From NCBI RefSeq assembly GCF_900316465.1, contig NZ_ONDD01000001.1, positions 181,471-245,470 of the forward strand: 64,000 nt of DNA, written 5' to 3'. The stretch's first letter is position 1. Each line of letters opens with the position of its first letter. Shown one piece after another: positions 26,692-35,211 of this stretch. The DNA is from an uncultured Fibrobacter sp. GTDB lineage: Bacteria; Fibrobacterota; Fibrobacteria; Fibrobacterales; Fibrobacteraceae. The position numbers were made by a program, and so were the translations under genes. The notes below the pieces were generated by a model. That model was not told the origin of the DNA. It ran no database searches and was given only the letters and a program-made list of their open reading frames with translations.

Positions 26692-26720
26692 AAAAAAACT
26701 CCGCTTTTGCGGAGTTTTTT
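26692..26720 (+). terminator. Bidirectional terminator after the SPOR lipoprotein gene
   Basis: ACTCCGC-TTTT-GCGGAGT hairpin with A8 on the left and T7 on the right, 22 bases past the stop. It can also stop minus-strand transcripts coming from glk. Confidence 0.9.
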
Positions 26721-26793
26721 TCGTTTAAACCTTTCGGTTCTTTCGTGCGCCTCAGGATGACGCGGAGCCAGCCCTGAGTTTGTCGAACGGGCA

Positions 26794-27861
26794 TCACTTC
26801 TGCAAGTTGAGGCTTGCGTTGGCAGCGCCGTAAAGGCTGATGCTGTAATCCTTGATGACGTACACCGGGATCTTGTTCAATAGCGGGCGGATGTTCGGGT
26901 TGTAGTTCTTTTCGAAATACTTCATGAACAAGTTGTCGCGTTCGAGCCAGCGGAGGTCCTTCTGCACGGTACCGCCAGCCAGGTAGAAACCGCCCAGCGG
27001 GAGGAACAGCGTTGCGGCATCGCTTGCAAAGCGGGCAAGCATCTTCACGAACAGGCGCATCATTTCGGCTGCGACCGGATCGGTGTCGCTTGCGCGGCTG
27101 ATGTACTTCGGGCGGTCATTCGGTTCGGTTTCTTCAATCTTCTTGAAGGCTTCGTTATCGGGAACGCCGCGGGTTTCCTTCCACCATTCGTACATGTTGC
27201 GAAGGCCCATGCCAGAAACGAGCGGTTCAACACCGGGCACGGTACCAATCTTCTTTTCCATATAATCGTGGAATTCCTGGGAATCCTTGTCGAACGGAGC
27301 AAACGTGGAGTGGCCACCTTCGGAGCATGCCGGAATGTACTTTTGACCGTCGAATGCGAGGAAACCTACACCCATGCCGGTACCCGGGCCAATTACAGCC
27401 TTCGTGGTCTTCTGCGGAGCGGGGGTACTGCCATCGGTATGCACAAGCTTGTGGATCTGGGCCGGATCATCGACATCGAGAGTCGGAATGCCGTAGCTAA
27501 TAGCCATGAAGTCGTTAATGACGAGCGTCGGAATTCCGGTAGCAGAAGTCAGAGCATCGCCATCGACACTCCAGGGGAGGTTCGTCATGACGCACTTGTT
27601 GTTTGCCACAGGGCCAGCTGCACTGATGCAAATGTGGGAGGGCTTAAGGTCTGCACGACTTTCGACTGCAATTTTGAGCGTTTCACGAATCGGGGCGTCC
27701 AGGCCATCGATATCCTTGGACGGGCAATCGGTTTCAAGGATCAGAGTGAACTTGCCATCTTTGTAGCCCACCAGGCCAAGGTTCGTGTTAGTACCACCAA
27801 TATCGCCCGCCAGAACGAGACGATCAAACTTTGCATCGGGATTAAGCCATTTGATTTGCAT
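26794..27861 (-). CDS. glk: Glucokinase (Glk family)
   Basis: 355 residues, phosphorylates glucose to glucose-6-phosphate with ATP. N-terminal phosphate motif LAGDIGGTNTNLGL near residue 18, sugar-contact region around VINDFMAISYGI (near 115, with the catalytic Asp) and TKAVIGPGTGMGVGF near 155. It belongs to the Glk (not ROK) family. Slightly longer than E. coli Glk (321). Expected in an organism that lives on cellobiose and glucose. The FKBP gene lies upstream on the same strand after 42 bases. Confidence 0.93.
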   Translation of the reverse strand: MQIKWLNPDAKFDRLVLAGDIGGTNTNLGLVGYKDGKFTLILETDCPSKDIDGLDAPIRETLKIAVESRADLKPSHICISAAGPVANNKCVMTNLPWSVDGDALTSATGIPTLVINDFMAISYGIPTLDVDDPAQIHKLVHTDGSTPAPQKTTKAVIGPGTGMGVGFLAFDGQKYIPACSEGGHSTFAPFDKDSQEFHDYMEKKIGTVPGVEPLVSGMGLRNMYEWWKETRGVPDNEAFKKIEETEPNDRPKYISRASDTDPVAAEMMRLFVKMLARFASDAATLFLPLGGFYLAGGTVQKDLRWLERDNLFMKYFEKNYNPNIRPLLNKIPVYVIKDYSISLYGAANASLNLQK

Positions 27862-27902
27862 AAAAAACTCCAGTTTTATTCATACCGGTAAATAATAACT
27901 AA

Positions 27903-29330
27903 TTACTCTCCGAGATATTCAACTGCAAAGATCAGAGTTGAACCGCCAGGGATAGGTCCTGCACCGCGAGCACCGTAACCGAGTCCGGGCGGAACCACCA
28001 AAATCCTCTTTTCGCCGGGGAGCATGCCCTGCACGCCGAGTTCCCAGCCGCGAATTACGCGACCTGCACCCAGCGTAAAGCCAAAGACCTGACCGCGATC
28101 ACGAGAGCTGTCAAACTTGTAGCCGTTGGTAAGCCAACCGGTGTAATGCACCTTTGCCACATTGCCCTTTTGGGCGGGATCGCCTTCGCCCTGTTTGATG
28201 ACTGCATAACGCAGACCTTCGGGACCGTTTTCAAACGTAAGCGTCGAAGTGTCGGGGAAGAAATCCATGTTCGCGATAACGGCGTCGTCTACTTCGGAAG
28301 AGACGAGTTCCACGCGGTAAATCAAAGTTGAATTCGAAGGAATCATGGAGTAGGCCGTTGCGCCATAACCCATAGCCGGAGAGATGCGGAACCAGCGCAC
28401 GCCGCCTTCGCGCATGCCTTCGAGACCGACTTCCCAGCCCTTGATCATTTTGCCAGCGCCCATCACGACCGAGAGCGGCTTGCCCATGTCTTTAGAAGAA
28501 CCGAACTTACGGCCCGAAAGGAGCCAGCCGGTGTAATGCGTTTTGAGCACGGAGCCCACCATGGCGGGCTTGCCGGTGCCGACCTTTTCGTCGTAGACCT
28601 TGAGGCCCTTGGCGGCTTCACGCCACTTGAGGCCTTCCACATTCTTGGGGAATGCATCCGGTTCCATCGGCTTGTCGGCGCTGACGAGTTCTACGATAAA
28701 GAACAAGTCGGAATATTCAGGAACGCCTTCGAGAGAATTTTCGCCGTAACCCATCTGGTAGGGAACGTAAAGCTTGCGGACTTCGCCCGGCTTCATGCCG
28801 ACAAGACCCTTTTCCCAGCCCGCAATGACAAGGCCCATGCCCAGCGTGAATTCAAGCGGTTCGCCGCCGGAATAAGATTCCGAGAACATCCTGAAACGAG
28901 TGTCGGACGGAAGCGGAGAGATGGAATCGATGTAGGTCGCAAGCGCCACCGGTTCTGCGACAGGGGCTTGAGCCACCGTATCGACCGCAGCTTTAGATTC
29001 CTTTTTGTTCTTGGATTTTTTCTTCTTGTTTTTGGCGGACTTGTCTACGAGCGCAGTCGTGTCAACTTTTGTCACGCCAGCAACCTGGTCGGAATTGTAG
29101 TCGTTTGCAAGTCTTAAAGAATCTGCGATGCGGAGTGAATCGGCCAGGCGAGCCTTTTCTGCCAAGATTCTTGCACTGTCTAAATACACATAGCTCTTGT
29201 AATGCACCCTGATGAGCTGACCTGCCTTAATGGGGTCTCCAGAGCCTTCCTTCACCGTTTCCACCTTGAAAGGAATGGCAAAACAGGCACTACACATCAG
29301 CAATACAAGAAAAAACTTCAATTTTAACAT
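27903..29330 (-). CDS. Exported triple FKBP-type peptidyl-prolyl isomerase
   Basis: 475 residues. Signal peptide at 1-18. Three FKBP modules: the first (about 20-215) is interrupted after the first strand pair by a 75-residue Lys/Ala-rich insert (KKKKSKNKKES), the second covers about 235-345 (VGSVLKTHYTGWLLSGRKFGSS, VMGAGKMIKGWEVGLEGM), the third about 360-475 (AKVHYTGWLTNGYKFDSSRD, LGAGRVIRGWELGVQGML, RGAGPIPGGSTLIFAVE). Aromatic pocket residues (Y, W, FD) appear intact in modules 2 and 3. Acts as a periplasmic foldase for outer-membrane or secreted proteins. Three modules in one chain is unusual; most bacterial FkpA-like enzymes have one. Confidence 0.9.
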   Translation of the reverse strand: MLKLKFFLVLLMCSACFAIPFKVETVKEGSGDPIKAGQLIRVHYKSYVYLDSARILAEKARLADSLRIADSLRLANDYNSDQVAGVTKVDTTALVDKSAKNKKKKSKNKKESKAAVDTVAQAPVAEPVALATYIDSISPLPSDTRFRMFSESYSGGEPLEFTLGMGLVIAGWEKGLVGMKPGEVRKLYVPYQMGYGENSLEGVPEYSDLFFIVELVSADKPMEPDAFPKNVEGLKWREAAKGLKVYDEKVGTGKPAMVGSVLKTHYTGWLLSGRKFGSSKDMGKPLSVVMGAGKMIKGWEVGLEGMREGGVRWFRISPAMGYGATAYSMIPSNSTLIYRVELVSSEVDDAVIANMDFFPDTSTLTFENGPEGLRYAVIKQGEGDPAQKGNVAKVHYTGWLTNGYKFDSSRDRGQVFGFTLGAGRVIRGWELGVQGMLPGEKRILVVPPGLGYGARGAGPIPGGSTLIFAVEYLGE

Positions 29331-29402
29331 AAAATCTCCTGTCCCACAATTTAGAAAATGCTAGTTTTTGAGAGTAACGAATAATTCCAAATGGAATAAA
29401 AT

Positions 29403-29966
29403 ATGCTATCAGTCATTATTGTCATAGCGATTATCGTCTTGTCCGTGATACTTGCCGCCATAGGCGCGTACGTAATTATTCACAGTTCCGACGAAAAAGA
29501 CGAACCCAAACGAGTCATTGACGTTTCGGGCCAGTACGCCGTTGTGGTACGCCCCGCCCGCGAATCGCTGACCGCTGTCAAACCTTCTGAGGCATCCTTG
29601 AGGTCTTGGCTTGACACCCAGAACCTGCCCCCCGAAAAGAAAGAAGAACTGATCGCCCAATGGAACGCCACCATGGAAGAAACCATTCGCACCATTGACG
29701 AAGGCGACAAGAACGGCACCGCCACTTACCGCATTGAACTTGGCCCCAAAGGCAAGCAATATGTGAAGTTCGTAAGCGACGAAAACTTTATTACCCGCGA
29801 GCAGATTCGCAACCATGCTGAAATTCTGCCGCCCTATGTACTCGGCTGCGATTGCAAGCTGTTGCCCAAGCAACCCTGGGAAAACCCCAGTAAGTCTGGT
29901 TGGAAGGCAGTTGTGCCCTCGCACGGCAGCCACTACGACGTCCCCGATTGGAGGCAACTTGCGTAA
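29403..29966 (+). CDS. Membrane-anchored hypothetical protein
   Basis: 187 residues. N-terminal membrane helix (MLSVIIVIAIIVLSVILAAIGAYV), then a soluble part with GTATYRIELGPKGKQYVKFV and a C-terminal WKAVVPSHGSHYDVPDW. The two CxC residues in VLGCDCKLLP may bind metal. Nothing recognised. Its last 8 bases overlap the start of the PorV/propeller gene, so the two are coupled and probably function together at the envelope. Confidence 0.65.
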   Translation: MLSVIIVIAIIVLSVILAAIGAYVIIHSSDEKDEPKRVIDVSGQYAVVVRPARESLTAVKPSEASLRSWLDTQNLPPEKKEELIAQWNATMEETIRTIDEGDKNGTATYRIELGPKGKQYVKFVSDENFITREQIRNHAEILPPYVLGCDCKLLPKQPWENPSKSGWKAVVPSHGSHYDVPDWRQLA

Positions 29967-32136
29967 ATCTCTACTTACAGCTCTCGTTTTTGCGCCCGCA
30001 TTGTCTTTTGCGGCAGGCTCTGCCATTATCACGCTCGAAATGCCCGTTGGCGCCCGCCAGCTGGGTATGGGCGAAGCCGGCGCCGCCCTTGCCGACGACC
30101 CGACCGCCATGTACTACAACCCGGCAGGTCTTGCCTTTGGCCCGCTTGCCGACGAATGGCGCATGAGCTACCCTGCCGATTCCAAGAACGCCCCCTACTT
30201 TACAAGCATGGCTTCGCGTTCCAAGGACGGTTTCTTTAGCAAGAGCGAACTTTGGGCGGGTACTGCCAACGGCATTCAAAAATTTGACGGCGAACAATGG
30301 GTCGATTACCACTCCATTACTCTGCAGGGTAACGCCAAGGTCCGCGACGCAGTCAAGGTTTACGTAGGTACCGAACATGGCCTGGACGAATACGTGCGCC
30401 AGGTGAAGAAGTTCAACGACATCAAGAATGCCGACGACGAAAAGCACGTGGTCGAAGTCAAGATGCCCTGGAACCTGATTGTGAAGGATACCATTACGGC
30501 TGTTCTTTACGAAAGTCGCACCGAAAAGCTCTGGGTAGGTACTCCCAAGTCGCTCTACCGTTTTGACGGCAAGGCTTGGAAAAACTACGACCAGGAACTC
30601 GGCAACCACCGCATTACTGCCCTCGAAAGCCAGGGCGCCTCTATCTGGATTGGTACCGAAGACGGTTTGTTCGTTTACCGCAACGGTCAATTCGAACAGA
30701 AAGGTAAAGTGCTCCCGAGCCAGAAGGTTCGTGCACTTGTGTGGTCTGAAAACCGCAAGGAACTTTATGTGGCGGTCGAAGGCGCAGGTATCGCAAGACT
30801 TATCCCGAAAAAGAGCGTGAATGACAAGGACCGTTGGAGCCTGTTCAACCAGGAAGACGGCATTATGGACCTGAACCCGACCGCACTCGCCGTCGACAGT
30901 TCGGGACATGTGTGGGCTGCCCACAACGGAGGTCTTTCGCACTTTACGCTGCGCAAGTGGGAACAGGTGCAGTTCGCCGACAACAAGGTGAACGACATTT
31001 CTGTGGACCAGCGTGGCGGCATTTGGATTGCAACCGACAAGGGCGTATGGCGCCACCTGCCGGACTACGCCACCGCAAGCGGCCGTAAGGCAGAACTTGA
31101 ACGTGGTGCCGCCGAAGAAGAAGGCTCCACCAAGAGCGAAGATGAATGGGTACATTACCACAGTGGTAACGGACTCAGCACCAACAAGGTTTGGGCAGTG
31201 CTCCCGCAAGGAAACGACGTCTGGTTCAGCACCGCGAACGGCATGGAGCAGTTCAAGGATGCCGACTACCAGATTACCGCCTTCTACGAAAAGCTCTTGC
31301 CGATTCTGAACATTCCGGACCTGTATCACCTTTTTGCAGGCATGACTGTTCCGCTGAATGACTGGGGAACACTCGGATTCTTCGTGAACTTTGTGAGTTT
31401 CGGTTCGACCGTCGCCTCGGGCGATGTAGACGCCGACGATTTGGTTGCCTATAACAGTTCTGAAATCGTGGGCGGCTTCAGCTACGGCACACGCTTCCCG
31501 AACGACTGGGGCCTAGGCCTCTCGATCAAGTTCTTCTATTCTGACCTGAGTTCCGGCGCGGCCGCAGGCGAAGAAGAAGCAACCACCTTCGGTTACGCTT
31601 TCGATATCGGCGTGCTCAAGAAGAACTTGTTTATAGACAAATTAAACTTCGCCTTGGTACTTACCAACATCGGCCCGAGTGTCTACTATGTGGACAAGAC
31701 GATTGAAGACCCGATTCCGCTGACATGGCGCTTGGGACTTTCTTACGAAATCTTGAGCCTTGCCGATTACAAGTGGACCGTGGTCGCCGACTACAACCGC
31801 GAAGTGGTTTATGATGATGAAAAGGGCAATCCGGAACCGTTCTACATTGCAAGCTGGAAGTCCTTGATTCACCCCGAAAGAGACGGCAACAAGGTCAAGG
31901 AATCCATTATGCAGGGCGTGTTCAACCTGGGTACTGAATTCGTTTACGCCAACACGATTGCACTGCGCGCCGGTTACCTTTACGACCAGACCGGTAAGCG
32001 TAACGAAGTCGACCTCGGCTTTGGCTTTATGCTCTCTGACGTGCTGCAGTTCGACTTTGCCACCATCAAGGACGTAGGCGACAACGACGGCGTTCGCGAC
32101 GGTCAGATGCGCTTCGGCATGCTGTTCAAGTTCTAA
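29959..32136 (+). CDS. PorV/PorQ-like outer-membrane protein with inserted beta-propeller
   Basis: 725 residues from a TTG at 29959 that has GGAGG 4 bases upstream and gives a clean signal peptide (LRKSLLTALVFAPALSFAAGS). Residues about 20-65 match the PorV-family start (RQLGMGEAGAALADDPTAM, YYNPAGLAF). Then comes a run of at least six two-component-regulator-propeller repeats (about 75-435: KLWVGTPKSLYRFDGKAW, SIWIGTEDGLFVYRNGQ, HVWAAHNGGLSHF, GIWIATDKGVWRHLP, DVWFSTANGMEQF). From about 445 the barrel resumes and ends QMRFGMLFKF. So the propeller is inserted between barrel strands, probably as a large extracellular or periplasmic domain. Function unknown; PorV relatives carry substrates for surface export in other phyla. 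Confidence 0.82.
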   Translation: MRKSLLTALVFAPALSFAAGSAIITLEMPVGARQLGMGEAGAALADDPTAMYYNPAGLAFGPLADEWRMSYPADSKNAPYFTSMASRSKDGFFSKSELWAGTANGIQKFDGEQWVDYHSITLQGNAKVRDAVKVYVGTEHGLDEYVRQVKKFNDIKNADDEKHVVEVKMPWNLIVKDTITAVLYESRTEKLWVGTPKSLYRFDGKAWKNYDQELGNHRITALESQGASIWIGTEDGLFVYRNGQFEQKGKVLPSQKVRALVWSENRKELYVAVEGAGIARLIPKKSVNDKDRWSLFNQEDGIMDLNPTALAVDSSGHVWAAHNGGLSHFTLRKWEQVQFADNKVNDISVDQRGGIWIATDKGVWRHLPDYATASGRKAELERGAAEEEGSTKSEDEWVHYHSGNGLSTNKVWAVLPQGNDVWFSTANGMEQFKDADYQITAFYEKLLPILNIPDLYHLFAGMTVPLNDWGTLGFFVNFVSFGSTVASGDVDADDLVAYNSSEIVGGFSYGTRFPNDWGLGLSIKFFYSDLSSGAAAGEEEATTFGYAFDIGVLKKNLFIDKLNFALVLTNIGPSVYYVDKTIEDPIPLTWRLGLSYEILSLADYKWTVVADYNREVVYDDEKGNPEPFYIASWKSLIHPERDGNKVKESIMQGVFNLGTEFVYANTIALRAGYLYDQTGKRNEVDLGFGFMLSDVLQFDFATIKDVGDNDGVRDGQMRFGMLFKF

Positions 32137-32181
32137 TGCGCTAAAGGCGCTGTAGTTAGCAAACAGAATTACGACTAAAAA

Positions 32182-32206
32182 AGTCAGGCGAAAACCTGAC
32201 TTTTTT
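32182..32206 (+). terminator. Bidirectional terminator between the PorV/propeller gene and rsmG
   Basis: AGTCAGG-CGAAAA-CCTGACT followed by T6 on plus and T-rich DNA on minus. The two flanking genes converge here (stops at 32136 and 32227). Confidence 0.9.
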
Positions 32207-32226
32207 CTTTTGTATTTTCGTAAAAA

Positions 32227-33000
32227 CTACTCTACGCGTTCAAGGATAATCAGGGCGCGTTCCTGCGTGCTGTTCGGAATGGTATAGAAATGCTTGCCCA
32301 CGAACTTGTAGCCGAAATCTTCAGGGTGGAAAGTCTTGAGTTCATCGGCGACGGCGGGGCCTTTCATGAAGAATACGCGGCCGCCGACCTTCAGCGAATT
32401 GGCAATGCGCGGGAGCGTCTTTTCCATCAGTTCAAAGGCGCGGCTGATGACGCCATCGACCGGAATAGTCATGCTGCGACTCGTGACCTTGTGACCGAAC
32501 ACATCGATACCCTTGAGGCCCATCTTTTCGATGACCATATTCAAGAAGTTGATTCGGTTGGGGCGCGGTTCACACAGCGTGAGTCGAATGGAGGGATTCA
32601 CGATCTTGAGCGGAAGTCCCGGAAAACCGGCGCCGCTACCGACGTCAATCATGCGGGCGGGCCACTTGGGCACGTACGCATTGATGAGCGTGCAGTCGGC
32701 ATAATGGCGTTCGACCATAGTCTCAAAAGCATTGAGGCGCGTCAGATCCTGGTCGTCATTATTGGCACGCAACAGCTGATGGAATTCCCAAATTTGTTTG
32801 AGAGTTTCGGGCTGAAGTTCTACGCCATAGTAATGCAGCAACTTGTCGAGACCCGCGAGCGACGGCGTAACACGCTTGCCGTTAAAGAGCGGGAAGTCGG
32901 TACGGGGCGCCTTGAGGTGCGGCACGAAGTCGCGGCCTGCGGCAGATGCGTTGCGGGAAGGAGCCTTCGAGAAGGGCTTTTTAGACCAGTTGTTTGCCAT
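32227..33000 (-). CDS. rsmG: 16S rRNA (guanine-527-N7) methyltransferase
   Basis: 257 residues. SAM-dependent methyltransferase with the glycine motif IDVGSGAGFPGLPL near residue 117 and the RsmG block ARMIDVGSG. The N-terminal 45 residues are a basic, low-complexity extension (NWSKKPFSKAPSRNASAAG) not present in E. coli RsmG. Loss of this enzyme gives low-level streptomycin resistance in other bacteria. It converges with the PorV/propeller gene and is divergent from the gene at 33082. Confidence 0.92.
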   Translation of the reverse strand: MANNWSKKPFSKAPSRNASAAGRDFVPHLKAPRTDFPLFNGKRVTPSLAGLDKLLHYYGVELQPETLKQIWEFHQLLRANNDDQDLTRLNAFETMVERHYADCTLINAYVPKWPARMIDVGSGAGFPGLPLKIVNPSIRLTLCEPRPNRINFLNMVIEKMGLKGIDVFGHKVTSRSMTIPVDGVISRAFELMEKTLPRIANSLKVGGRVFFMKGPAVADELKTFHPEDFGYKFVGKHFYTIPNSTQERALIILERVE

Positions 33001-33081
33001 AAAAACAAAAATAGAATTTTTTAGGGACGATTTTTCACAATTTCGGAGAATCTGGCGTATAGATATAGAGGACCCGAAAAA

Positions 33082-34548
33082 ATGAGAATTCTATACTGCC
33101 CATGTCTGCCAGCCTTTTTAATCCAGATGGCTTTAATTTTGACGCCCGCCTATGCGGATTCGCATGGACTTACCGAGGCGCAAGTTTTTGAATGGTGGGA
33201 TGACGGAATCATTGACGGCGATGAAGCCCGGGAAATCTTGGACCTGCTCGAAGAAGGCAACGAGCAGGAAGCCTGCATGCTCGCCGAGGTGTACGCGCTA
33301 GAAAGTTGCGCAAGCGGAGACACTGCGCCCGCGAAGCGCAAGGATGCGAAAACACGACCGAAGAAATCAAAACCGGAATCGCGGCCGAGCCTTGTTCCGC
33401 ATGGGTATATTGAATGGCGAGGCCGCGCCGATTCGCTTGGGCACTTGGAAAGCGAGCGTACGGACTTGCGTTTGATTTTTTACCGCTATTCTTTACGGCT
33501 TGGAACGCAATCGCTCTTGACTTACCGGAATGAAGGTAGCGAAGCGCACTTCGGCCAGATTTCGACCAAGGAATTACATAGTGCGATTCCGCTTGATACC
33601 TTGTGGGGTACCGCCCTATTCTATCCGCTTTACAGCCCGATAGGAACTTTTCGGCTTGGAGGACTCTTGGACACTGCGAAAACAATCCGCCCGAGCTTCG
33701 CCTTCACGCCTTTCCGCGGGCAAGGAAAAGACTTTGAAATAGAGCTTGCCTATTGGAATCACCTACACTATGCGGACAGCATCGAGCATCGTTCATTTAC
33801 GGCAGAGGCCAAGGGCAACTGGGGTAATTTTTCGGTTTGGTGGGTTCCAGAAAATGCGGGCGACTTGCCCTTGATGAAATTGCAATTGAAACACCGCGAA
33901 AAGATGGAATACGCGACGATTGTATGGAAGACGGATGCTTACGTGCATGGGGATTCGCTGCCGGAGGAATCGCGTTTGAGCGCGACGATTGCAAAGAGTA
34001 AACTTTGGGGAAGCCAGACGATTGGTGCGATTTTTAGCGATGCTTGGAAGAGTAAATTCTCGGCGGATGCGCGAACGATGATTCCGCTTGAAAGCGACAC
34101 AAGTAAAACTCGGTTCAAGGCGAGCGCAGAATCGGGCCCCGAGATTTTAAGGGCGGCGGCAAGCGTAACTTGCCTTTCGGCAGAGGAACATTGCAGGCAA
34201 AATGACCTAGCCCTAAAAATTCGGTCAACATGGAATTTAGAAAGCGAAAAATCGGCACACGAGCATTTTGTTTTTTCAGGAAAGGTTCGCGCAAGGCACA
34301 CGCGAGGCGAAGGTTTTAGCACGCCTCTATACGAAGCCGGAATCGCTTACGCACAGGATGCAGCTAATAGCGCAAGCATTGCGATTACAGTGCCCCAAGG
34401 CATGCCTTCGCGAGAGATCAGGCTACGCAGCAGCGCCGAAGTCGGGAATGACTTTTTACAGTTGTCGCTAGCGGTTACATTCAAGCGAAACGCCGAAGAG
34501 GAGTTTCACCCACTGCATGCGGCGATGAGGGCGAGAATCTGTTTTTAG
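33082..34548 (+). CDS. Exported hypothetical protein with acidic N-terminal helical motif and barrel-like body
   Basis: 488 residues. Signal peptide at about 1-25 (ALILTPAYADSHG). Residues 27-75 form an acidic helical stretch (FEWWDDGIIDGDEAREILDL) that could be a hairpin or docking motif. Then a charged linker and a body with many short amphipathic strands (LRLIFYRYSLRLGTQSLLTY, FSVWWVPENAG, LSLAVTFKRNAEEEF) ending ARICF, compatible with an outer-membrane barrel. GAGGA lies upstream of the ATG. Unidentified; there is a hint of outer-membrane location only. Confidence 0.6.
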   Translation: MRILYCPCLPAFLIQMALILTPAYADSHGLTEAQVFEWWDDGIIDGDEAREILDLLEEGNEQEACMLAEVYALESCASGDTAPAKRKDAKTRPKKSKPESRPSLVPHGYIEWRGRADSLGHLESERTDLRLIFYRYSLRLGTQSLLTYRNEGSEAHFGQISTKELHSAIPLDTLWGTALFYPLYSPIGTFRLGGLLDTAKTIRPSFAFTPFRGQGKDFEIELAYWNHLHYADSIEHRSFTAEAKGNWGNFSVWWVPENAGDLPLMKLQLKHREKMEYATIVWKTDAYVHGDSLPEESRLSATIAKSKLWGSQTIGAIFSDAWKSKFSADARTMIPLESDTSKTRFKASAESGPEILRAAASVTCLSAEEHCRQNDLALKIRSTWNLESEKSAHEHFVFSGKVRARHTRGEGFSTPLYEAGIAYAQDAANSASIAITVPQGMPSREIRLRSSAEVGNDFLQLSLAVTFKRNAEEEFHPLHAAMRARICF

Positions 34549-34560
34549 GGGAAGGCAGTA

Positions 34561-34643
34561 AAAGGAGATCCCACCTTGGTGGCCATGCGCACTAAGCAAC
34601 AAGTTGCTAAGTGCTGTCCGCCCGGGTCAAGCCCGGGATGACA
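34561..34643. repeat. Three-hairpin interspersed repeat, copy A (83 bases)
   Basis: Shares the same left end (AAAGGAGATCCCACCTTGGT) and right part (TGCTAAGTGCTGTCCGCCCGG) with copies at 47356-47488 and 47844-47926. Hairpin 1 CCACC-TT-GGTGG, hairpin 2 GCACT..GCAAC-AA-GTTGC..AGTGC, hairpin 3 CCCGGG-TCAAG-CCCGGG, ending ATGACA. No open reading frame; looks like a non-autonomous structured element. Confidence 0.8.
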
Positions 34644-34644
34644 T

Positions 34645-35211
34645 TTAAACACGGCTCCAGAGGGCGCAATAGGTCTGCGTGCGGGCGGAGAGGCGTTCGT
34701 CTTTTAGGATTTCGCGGATTTGTTTCTTGTCAAACCACTGCGCTTGAATTTCTTCGAGTTCAGAATCGCTCGGACGGATTTCGCCACCGGCCACGCCTAA
34801 AACGACCACATTTCGCTCGTTAGAAAAACCGACGGCGGAATAGCTCGGTTTCCAGACTTCGTCGATGCGCATAAGCGAAAGGCCCGTTTCTTCGCGGAGT
34901 TCGCGGGCAGCCGCTTCTTCGTAGGTTTCGCCGGGATCGATCAGACCTGCCGGAAAGTTGTAAATGCTCTCACCCACGGCCATGCGGTATTCCTTGCAAA
35001 GCAGGAGCTTTTGACCGGTGCAGTCATGCATAATCATCACGACCGCATGCGGTTTCTTTTCAAGCATGTCCTTGAGGCCCGTAATGTCGGGATTGCGGCT
35101 GATCATTTCATAAGTCTTGGGCTTGCCGCTGACAGTCTTATAGTGAATATCGTAGCGGGTAATGAATTTGCCCTGGTGGATTTTTTCAATCGATTCAAAT
35201 TCCATGATCAC
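34645..35211 (-). CDS. Nudix hydrolase, ADP-ribose pyrophosphatase-like
   Basis: 188 residues with a complete Nudix box near residues 92-114: G, five residues, E, seven residues, REL, REE, then GL. The preceding YNFPAGLIDPGE resembles ADP-ribose/NDP-sugar pyrophosphatases. ATG 35211 overlaps the stop of the nitrilase-like gene (ATGA), so the two are translated together; both act on C-N or diphosphate bonds of nucleotide-derived compounds, which suggests a shared salvage step (inference). Substrate not determined. Confidence 0.88.
   Translation of the reverse strand: MIMEFESIEKIHQGKFITRYDIHYKTVSGKPKTYEMISRNPDITGLKDMLEKKPHAVVMIMHDCTGQKLLLCKEYRMAVGESIYNFPAGLIDPGETYEEAAARELREETGLSLMRIDEVWKPSYSAVGFSNERNVVVLGVAGGEIRPSDSELEEIQAQWFDKKQIREILKDERLSARTQTYCALWSRV

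Noticed and set aside
26740..26793. Possible repeat copy after the SPOR gene (CCTCAGGATGACG, CCCTGAGTTTGTCGAACGGG)
   Set aside because: Resembles REP-type tails but lacks a full hairpin and the AAAGGAG end, so not counted in the family.
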